64,000 nucleotides of DNA from assembly GCA_016584305.1 (NCBI GenBank), contig JACEEZ010012726.1, positions 252,001 through 316,000 on the forward strand. Direction: 5' to 3'. The notes beneath the pieces are model-generated. The model ran no database searches, had not been told where the DNA came from, and saw only the letters and a program-made list of their open reading frames with translations. A program made the translations under genes and the position numbers. How positions within the stretch are numbered: the stretch's first letter is position 1; each line of letters begins with the position of its first letter. Shown here one piece after another: positions 57,113 through 64,000 of the stretch. The DNA comes from Chionoecetes opilio. Lineage: Eukaryota; Arthropoda; Malacostraca; Decapoda; Majidae.

Positions 57113-57998
57113 GGCTCAGGACACTGAGGAGAAAGGAACAGGAACATTACAACCCTGACAGGGACTGAACGGTTCACACCAATGGGAAGACCTACAACAT
57201 ATTCGTATTCGCTCAACACAAACTATTTTGACAGATTTTATTTTAACATTTGAAAGTTATTTGTTATCCATGTACATACCATCTTTAGTTTTATTCCATG
57301 ACTGTAAATAATAAAGTGCTCACCATAACCTGTGCTTTATTCAAGTTTCATCCACTACCAAGGAACACATCTATATAGATTTGCCTATTTTTTACAGAAT
57401 CAATACGTCAGAGGGGCAGCCTACACATACACGGAACGCAACTATGATGTGCACGGCAGCACTTGCTCTCAAATAGTTAATATTTGCTCACGTAGGCAGT
57501 TTTTTACTACTTCCCATCTTGGAAGGGGGCCACAGAGCCTACCCAAGGGCCCCCAGTATTTACTGAGTGTCGTACCGCTGTCGTCGTCGCCCGAAAAAAA
57601 AACGTAGTGAAATTTGAAACCGTATATACTCGCAGATACAAAGCATAAAACAACGCTGAAACAAGAGTATATTATACAGTCATGATCTGTGGCGGCTCGT
57701 GGCATAGGGCTGCGGAGCTGCAGCACCCCCAGACACTCGCTGCCAGGTGTATGATGTCTTTAGAGACACACTAGAATTGATACACTACTAACAAATATAT
57801 CTTAATAAAAAGTAATTATGTGTTATTTTCAATACGTTACTAAGCGAATTTTCATTAAAACCAGACCAAAATGTAAGTTACTTTCATATTTGCTGTACGA
57901 TTCATGTCTGTGCTGCCGCCGCGCCTCTTGTGAACTCAAAGAGCTGCAGCCGAGCCAGCTTTTAGTCTAGTCCCCAGCCAGTGCGTGTAGACGGTGTG
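57113..57998. other. Spacer upstream of the U1 gene
   Basis: No exon seen. CTGTGGCGGCTCGTGGC near 57688 resembles the end of a hAT-type element, but no partner end was found. I cannot identify a snRNA promoter element. Confidence 0.35.
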
Positions 57999-58032
57999 CA
58001 TACTTACCTGGCACAGGAGAGTATGGTGTGCA
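57999..58032 (+). repeat. Tandem duplicate of the U1 5' end
   Basis: CATACTTACCTGGCACAGGAG here repeats the first 21 bases of the U1 gene that follows, joined by GTATGGTGTGCA. Confidence 0.8.
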
Positions 58033-58194
58033 ATACTTACCTGGCACAGGAGAACCGCGATCCTGAAGGCGGTTTTCTCAGGGAGAGGCCCACCATTGCA
58101 CTCCGGCGGTGCTGACCCTTGCGATTAACCCAAATGTGGTTAACTCGAGTGCGAAATATTTGTTAGCGGGGGATTGCGTTCGTGCATCCCCCTT
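58033..58194 (+). ncRNA. U1: U1 spliceosomal snRNA
   Basis: The 5' end is ATACTTACCTGGCA, the conserved sequence that pairs with 5' splice sites. The 70K-binding stem-loop I (AACCGCGATCCTGAAGGCGG), stem-loop II with ATTGCACTCCGG (the U1A loop), and TGCTGACCCTTGCGATT follow in order. Stem-loop III, TTAACCCAAATGTGGTTAA, is fully paired. Compared with the human stem the bases differ on both sides, so pairing is conserved. The Sm-like site is AATATTTGTTAG, and the final stem is GGGGGATTGCGTTCGTGCAT plus CCCCC. The length, about 162 nt, fits U1 (about 164). U1 snRNP defines 5' splice sites in the nucleus. A functional gene or recent copy is likely; no promoter can be verified. Confidence 0.93.
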
Positions 58195-59015
58195 TTTGTT
58201 AAAGATAAAAAGAAAAGGAAAAAAAGACGGTGTGGTTATATCACGCTTTCTTTAATTACCCTATGACCATGGAAAATCCAGTGAAGTATTTGCAAAACAT
58301 CAACTTATCCCAGCTGACATTAAATGAAAGACTGAAATCTAGCGGTAGCCCCTACACGAGAGTATTACCATGGACGGCCTTGAGCAAGCATTTTCCCTGT
58401 CCACTCCAGCTGCTCCATGGTCATCACTGCAGCAGCTGCACTGCTCAGTGCCTGCTGCATCTTGCCAGTGGCGAGGAAACAATCATAATGTTATTATAAT
58501 TTTCATTCCCGCTGTCAGTGTATGGTTCCTTTTTTATTAACTCTGGAGGAATGCATTCACGAGAGTGACATACATAATTCCCTCATGGTTCAGCCGATAC
58601 CTCTTGACAAGTTATTCGTCATTCAATTAGCCGAGAACGTCTCTTCTGGCACGAAAATGCCTGAGTTGGCGCTGACGGAAGAATTGTTTTGCTGCCATGT
58701 TGACGGCTTATGTCAACATAAGGATCCTTATGGGACCTCCGGACATCCCATAGCGCTTATGGGCAACTTTATGGGAAAACACGAGCACTTATAGAATTTT
58801 CGGTGACTTATTGCGAACTTCGCCATTTTGTCTGCTTATGGGAAACCCATAAGCTATTATAAATACGGGCCCAGGTATACAGTGGTCTATGAGGTAGTAT
58901 ATAGTATAAGCATTAACACGGTGGTGCCTCCCGAAGGACGTGTTGAGGACCAGTATTGAACACTGCTATACATGTGCGAGGGATGGGTGAGGTGGTGGTT
59001 ACCTGAGGGTGTGTG
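58195..59015. other. Region downstream of U1
   Basis: Two short plus-strand frames (58230-58499 and 58522-58794) have no recognised domain. 58690-58875 is rich in CCCATAAG/CTTATGGG inverted motifs ending CGTATTT...GGGCCC, resembling one end of a TIR element. Confidence 0.35.
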
Positions 59016-59215
59016 AGGGGCGGGTGAGCGTCAACACAGGTGGTGGTGGTGGTGGTGGTGAGCGTCAACACAGGTGGTGGTGAGCGTCAACGCAGGTGGT
59101 GGTGGTGGTGGTGAGCGTCAACACAGGTGGTGGTGGTGTGCGGCAGGTGGTGGTGGTGGTGAGCGTCAACTAAGGTGGTGGTTGTGGTGGTGGTGGTGAG
59201 CAAGATTAATAGATA
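59016..59215 (+). repeat. GGTGGT/GAGCGTCAACACA minisatellite
   Basis: Alternating (GGT)n and GAGCGTCAACACA units, about six copies. Confidence 0.9.
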
Positions 59216-59707
59216 CTATATAATAATAAAAGTCTGTTGATCTTGGTGGTGAGGAGGAAGGCAAGACACTCGCGTGAGGGCCGTCCAGATAGCACTGTGA
59301 GACCCGCGGCTGATCACGGCCTTCTTATACAAGGCCTGAACGATGTGCCGTGAGGTCATCAGCCTTGGTCATCGCACCCGCTCCGTTCTCTCCCTCGCTC
59401 TGTTGGGTACGTATATTATACAGTAATTTATAAATGCTTTCCCAGACCTTTATAAGTGAATAATGTATAAAATAGTAATTCTTCTGTAACTTAAATATAA
59501 TTAGTTCTTTAGCATTTATTAGTGGTCACGATCACATAGTTTTATATTAAAATCAGCAATTCATTGCAACTACCCTGGCATAAAATTCTAGATTCTATAA
59601 TTGAGATAAAGAAACCCACAACATGGTTTTAATTACAAATTTTCATTACATGATTTTATCCTAGTAAGAAAAGTGAATGACGAATATGATTGACATTAAC
59701 CTCAATA

Positions 59708-60540
59708 ACATTATCCCGTTAACGTCTGAAGCTTCCTTTTTTTCCCAGCTTTCTTACTCTGGTGTATGAGATCATTTTGTTTGCTACAGAAATTGTTGAG
59801 TAAGGCATTTGTTGACGCCCACACTAACATTTTCTGAACTTTATCTATGCTGTGGTCATTACCGCAATTATTTATTGGTAGGAAAACATCATTATCTGCA
59901 AGGCTATTCATTGTTATTTCTGTGGCGACATTTCTCTGGTTCAATGAATGTGTGAAGGCAGGGTTTGCTGTTAGTTTGTTGACTGCAATATAATTGCACA
60001 TAACTATATTGACTACTCCCTCATCAGGGTAGAGAAGAGAACCTCTGGTAATGCCTTGTATGGAGCTGTTCCTGGCTTGCAAATTCTCTACATTTTCATC
60101 ACAAGTTAGCAAGTCTTTACATGAATTACATTTCATTTTTTTTGGTAACCACATAGCAACAATAGCCTGCCAAATATGTTAGAACTGGAAGAACATCCAT
60201 GCTTTTTTCAATATCATCCTGTGTCATTTCTACATCAAAGCTATTGAAATTAGATAAATCATCACTGTGCATTTTCTCCCACTTCGTTTCTTTTAAATCA
60301 GATAAGTCTACGTTATGGTTTCTGAGGGGTATTTTTAGTAGCTAAATATGGTTGCTACACACTAGTATTACCATGCTTCTTATCATATAGTATCCATGTA
60401 TTCTTCTTCTTATAGGTGCAATAGTTAACCCCGGCATTAAATAGTTGATTCGTGAAGGAAAATAATTTGCGGCTTATTTCAATTAGACATTTTTTATTTA
60501 GTTTATTCAGCACATTGACTGATCCCAGACACTGTAGTTT
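59708..60540 (-). pseudogene. P-element/THAP9-like transposase remnant
   Basis: The last 147 codons are open (59711-60154). They contain KMKCNSCKDLLTCDENVENL, a CxxC pair, then SLLYPDEGVVNIVMCNYIAV, and end in a Lys-rich tail. Upstream in broken frames are YLAGYCCYVV and VLNKLNKKCLIEISRKLF. The order (AGYV-type motif, CxxC, YP.xxVV) matches the C-terminal part of P-element/THAP9-type transposases (family knowledge; recognised by eye, so tentative). Stops and a frameshift near 60154 show it is dead. Located downstream of the DHRS11-like gene. Confidence 0.55.
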
Positions 60541-60605
60541 GTCTTTATATTATGGACGTTAGTATGTGTTTAGAAGTGATGCCATGGGTAATGAGAAAGT
60601 TTTCG

Positions 60606-60630
60606 TGTGTGTGTGTGTGTGTCACTGTGC

Positions 60631-60667
<37 letters not shown>
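60606..60667. repeat. (GT)n microsatellite
   Basis: Interrupted GT tract in two parts separated by CACTGTGCGTGC. Confidence 0.9.
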
Positions 60668-60668
<1 letters not shown>

Positions 60669-60724
60669 AGCAATCAGTCAGTTGGCCAGCCCGTCAGTCA
60701 GCCGTACAGTAGCCTCGCCGGCGC

Positions 60725-61229
60725 TCACAGGGGCCAGATCAGCACGTCATGGATCTGTGGAGACATGATGGTTGTGTTACAATGCGTGTACCGATATATA
60801 CCAACCCTCGCCTCGCCAACCCTGCTGCTGCCGCCTAGGACACAGATGAAGGGATTTCACCATGACTACATCATTATTATCCCGTGTGTCGCTAAAGGTA
60901 CCCGTGAAAGCAAGCAGTGAGGCGGGGTTCACACTACACGTTTTTGCTGTCCGTGTCTACGTGGGCGTGGCGATCAGATCAGTGACGTCACAGTGACGTC
61001 ACCCCGTTACTCCCGCAGCCGGCGGAGAAAAAATTGGGAGCTCCGAATAATGTGAGCCTGGACGCGCGTCTCTCAAGGTCAGTGACGTCATCACTGCTCC
61101 AGCAATGTGGTGGTTGTAGCCTGGTTCCAGTGGCGGTCCTAGGCATGGGCGACATGGGCAATCGCCCAGGGCGGCATCGTCGAGGGGGCGGCATGGAGTG
61201 CCCGAAAAAAATAATTATATAAAATAATA

Positions 61230-61260
<31 letters not shown>

Positions 61261-64000
61261 AATAATTATGATCTTGAATAATAATAGTATATAATAGCTC
61301 TAGTAGTTAGTATATGTCGGAAATAAATTCATGGTGGTGGACTGTGTATATAAAAATGCTTGTAACTAAAGGCGGCAAGTGGCGCGCATCGCCGATCAGC
61401 TGATTGTGAACAGCGTGACTTTGTAGCAGCGTGTTCGGCTTCCTGCAGTCGCTTCCATTATTCCATATATTTAGTCTAGTCTCTTAGTCTTAATTGACAC
61501 CGTTGGGGGATGTGCGGCGCCAAAACAAATGGATAAGAAAAGGTATAAGACATCAGGAGCATAATTCAAACAGTACTAGCATGCATCATTGCAATTTGCA
61601 GGCGTGTGTAGCCTGCAACAAAACCATGACACCTTAACTAACCCATTACCCATTTGGTAAGTGACATCATTATGGTTTCTTTTGCTTGTATTGACTATCC
61701 TAGGATCTGAACCCAATAAGGGAAATTTCCAATATTGTAGGCCAACTTAAAAGACATCTAAATCAGGGCCGCACCCAGGATTTTTTTCAGGGGGGTGGGG
61801 CACAATTTTCTTTTCGCCAGCAGTCTAGTAAACCCGCTAGATTTATCGCTAGCCTCTGGATGGTAAATTTGCCCGCCATCAGCTGATTCCCTTTTCAGGC
61901 CAATTTTTTTATTTCAGCTACTGAAACAATAGTTTTGGTAGTGTTAGATGGTTGTCCAAGGCATTACGTGAATCATTAGTGCGACCAAATGAAGGTAGGT
62001 GTTCACGGGCAGGTGACGCGGTCACATCGCTAGATCCTGTAATAATATTTTTGGATTACATGAAGATCCGCCACCCCAGTCTTGCCAGCCTTTTATCCAC
62101 TTATTGACATATGACACAATACTCCATATTGACCAATACTATCAGGACCTAACTGGAGGGGCCCCCCCTACCCCCCACTAATTCACTAACACCTAACCTG
62201 GACATTGGTTAGGTAACCTAACCTAACTGGGTTATTAATTTAACCACTTTCACCATCATGAAGATCAGTCACCCCAAGTGCAGTTGGGGTGGTGGATCTT
62301 CAAGTGATCCATTCTTTTTAACCGACTGTTAGTATATTCTGATTTCTTACAAGCTAAGGGATGGACATTTCGGGGGGGGGGGGGGCATAAACAACAATTT
62401 TTTCAATTTTTATTTTTTTTGGCTTGTATATAACTTAAGCTTTATTTTCATTATTTTGGTATTTATGTTGTATATTTATGGTTCTATATATATTATTTGT
62501 AATTGTTGCATTATTTGAAATGCTACGGATAACATTTTTGGGATTCTAGTATCTTAATATAAAAATATTTGGTGTTTAATTTTGACTATTTTGTGTAACA
62601 GCGGAAGCGAGGGGGGGGGGGGGGGGGGCGCCGAAGTTAGGGTTCGCCCAGGGCGCCACACAAGCCAGGACCGCCACTGCCTGGTTCATACTACACAGGC
62701 AGGGAGCGACGTCACTGTGACGTACTGTGAGTCACTGATGACAGACGCACGTAGATTACGGACAGCAAAAACGTGAAATGTGAACCGGGCCTAAGCAGTA
62801 ATCACCTGCACGTGGGGCGGGGCAGCCAGCACGTGGATGAGCGAGTCTGTGACGTCATCGGCCTGAATGCTCGGCCTCTCCTGGTATAACTGTTGTGCCG
62901 CGTCCTGACTCATGCCGGCGTTGACGGCGAACTCTGTCTGCACCATGCCGGGGCTGATGCTCTGCACACAGAGAGGAAATATAGCGAGAAGTCAAGTATA
63001 CAGCCAAATAAGTCTCAGCCTTACCCGCCACAGATCAGTTCTATGAGTTCTAAGTTCCCTGCCGGGAGAATGATAACTGGCCATTGCGAGACCAGGTCGT
63101 AATCAAGACCATGGTAAGAAGCACACACAACTTACCGAGATCCTAATTTTGCTGTTGGCGCGCCGCAGCTCCAGCCGCAGCGCCTCGGTGAGGGTGGTCA
63201 CCATGTGCTTGGTGCCGCAGTAAAATTGTGCGCCGGGAACCTGGGGAATGTAGTGGCCGGCGATGCTTTGTTAGAGAAAAGGAAAATAATCCATCAGCGG
63301 TGGAGTAATGTCTGTTGACAAAATACCATTGTATCATATTATATAAATACATAATATCATTGTATTTAGGGACACCAGATTTGATTATGAAATACGTATA
63401 TATGTAGGCTACTTGGTCAAACCAAGACTATGATAAAGCTTTCATAACTTATGCTGATTCACACCAGTATAAATGGATTGTGGCGTCTGCGATGTGTAAT
63501 ATATTGGTGAATCCCTTGCTGCCAGCCTGGCTGCCAGGCAGCCAGGCAGCCAGCCAGGCAGGCAGCCAGGCAGCCAGGCAGGCAAGCAGGGTGGCCCAGG
63601 ACCCACCTGTTGAGGTGGATGACGTGGCCGTCGTCCACGCCGCGTTCCCGCATGGAGGCCACGGCCTCCCGCGTACACAGACACAGCGCCACCACGTTGA
63701 GGTCCAGCATGCTGCGCCACTCCTCGGGGCTGCCCTCTGTCCAACACAGGCCACACAAGGCTCAGGCCCAGCCACAGGTGGTGCATGGCCACAGGGGCAC
63801 ACAACACTATCGCCTAGCAGGGTTATTTCATCATGTGATCAAGAAAGTCAGGCTATCCCGGCAGTTAAGTGTTACAAGGTGTGCAGTGGTGGCTTACCCA
63901 GCAGGTCCTTGAAGACGGCGAGTCCCGCGTTGTTGACGCACACGTCCACGCCGCCGAGCTTCCGCTTGATGCGCGCGAACATTCTCACCACCTGGTCGTC
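60725..64000 (-). CDS. DHRS11: DHRS11-like short-chain dehydrogenase/reductase (5' end beyond window)
   Basis: Classical SDR, NADP-dependent. Human DHRS11 reduces keto-steroids and other carbonyls (family knowledge). Exons on minus: 64000-63898 (partial), 63736-63607, 63265-63136, 62961-62806, 60754-60725 (TGA). All phases agree. Visible motifs are VDVCVNNAGLAVFKDLL (NNAG), RSMLDLNVVALCLCTREAV, DDGHVIHLNSIAGHY (catalytic Ser position), YCGTKHMVTTLTEALRLELR (catalytic YxxxK), and SISPGMVQTEFA. The final coding exon is only 30 nt, giving IHDVLIWPL, which aligns with the IGDIQMRP-type end of DHRS11. The TGxxxGIG cofactor motif would lie beyond base 64000. The last intron is 2.05 kb, nearly all transposon. 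The orthologue label is good to DHRS11-like; lineage paralogues are possible. Confidence 0.9.
60921..62792. mobile_element. TIR element filling the last DHRS11-like intron
   Basis: GGCGGGGTTCACACTACACG on the left pairs with CGTGAAATGTGAACCGGGCC on the right. TTTTTGCTGTCCGTG is mirrored, and AGTGACGTCA motifs occur inside both ends. Flanks AAGCAGTGA and AAGCAGTAA suggest a duplication of up to 9 bp; a 3-bp TGA/TAA reading is also possible. Related to 47995-48838. Its right end is 13 bp from the exon at 62806. A hAT element is nested inside. Confidence 0.8.
61128..62679. mobile_element. hAT-superfamily element with perfect 8-bp duplication
   Basis: CAGTGGCGGTCCTAGGC and GCCAGGACCGCCACTG ends, flanked by CCTGGTTC on both sides (61120-61127 and 62680-62687). 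1552 bp, non-autonomous. The interior has (TAA)n at about 61220-61265, poly(G) tracts at about 62371 and 62611, TTAGG-type units at about 62190-62225, and a possible further nested end (CAGGGCCGCACCCAGGA at about 61765). Confidence 0.92.
63517..63597. repeat. CAGCCAGGCAGG minisatellite in a DHRS11-like intron
   Basis: About seven imperfect copies, ending about 10 bp from the exon boundary at 63607. Leu/Ala/Pro/Gly-rich frames here come from the repeat. Confidence 0.85.

Noticed and set aside
63442..63807. Overlapping 99-121 codon minus frames running past the exon at 63607-63736
   Set aside because: Only the exon portion matches DHRS11. The rest is the CAGCCAGGCAGG repeat and intron.

Overview
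This is eukaryotic, intron-rich and heavily transposon-loaded DNA. An arthropod, most likely a decapod crustacean, is my inference. The grounds are repeated TTAGG/CCTAA telomere-type motifs, dense (CA)n, (CT)n and (CCTT)n arrays, tRNA-derived SINEs, many nested small TIR elements, and gene sequences that resemble animal orthologues. No bacterial operons or CRISPR arrays are present.

Layout. (1) 618-1168, plus strand: the last two coding exons of an unrecognised gene. (2) 6065-7012, minus: a decaying C2H2 zinc-finger array. (3) 11741-18278, plus: NFU1, the mitochondrial Fe-S cluster carrier, lacking only its first exon. (4) 19098-26281, minus: a complete ten-exon Misato (MSTO1/DML1) gene, convergent with NFU1. 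(5) 27671-51274, plus: a complete nine-exon NAD(P)-dependent 2-hydroxyacid dehydrogenase of GhrA type, divergent from Misato and spread over 23.6 kb by transposon insertions. (6) 52110-56377: an RTE-like LINE broken by a foldback element. (7) 58033-58194, plus: a U1 snRNA gene or close copy. (8) 59708-60540, minus: a P-element/THAP9-like transposase remnant. (9) 60725-64000, minus: the 3' part of a DHRS11-like short-chain dehydrogenase, running off the right edge.

The host genes were assembled exon by exon. Every internal junction keeps reading phase with GT-AG sites, and the joined lengths fit the families (Misato 572 aa, GhrA-like 333 aa). Two of them are linked to mitochondria. Nothing shows that they form one pathway.

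The most unusual feature is how repeats engage splice sites and stop codons. In NFU1 the end of one exon with its 5' splice site is amplified about 12-fold, and two other exons have duplicated 3' splice sites. In the dehydrogenase gene, exon 7 is bracketed by inverted copies of one MITE, the stop codon coincides with the target-site duplication of another MITE, exon 5 lies 29 bp after a transposon end, and intron 7 holds a roughly 3.7-kb palindrome made from two inverted transposon copies. There is also a composite repeat mixing the TTAGG telomere motif with a second motif.
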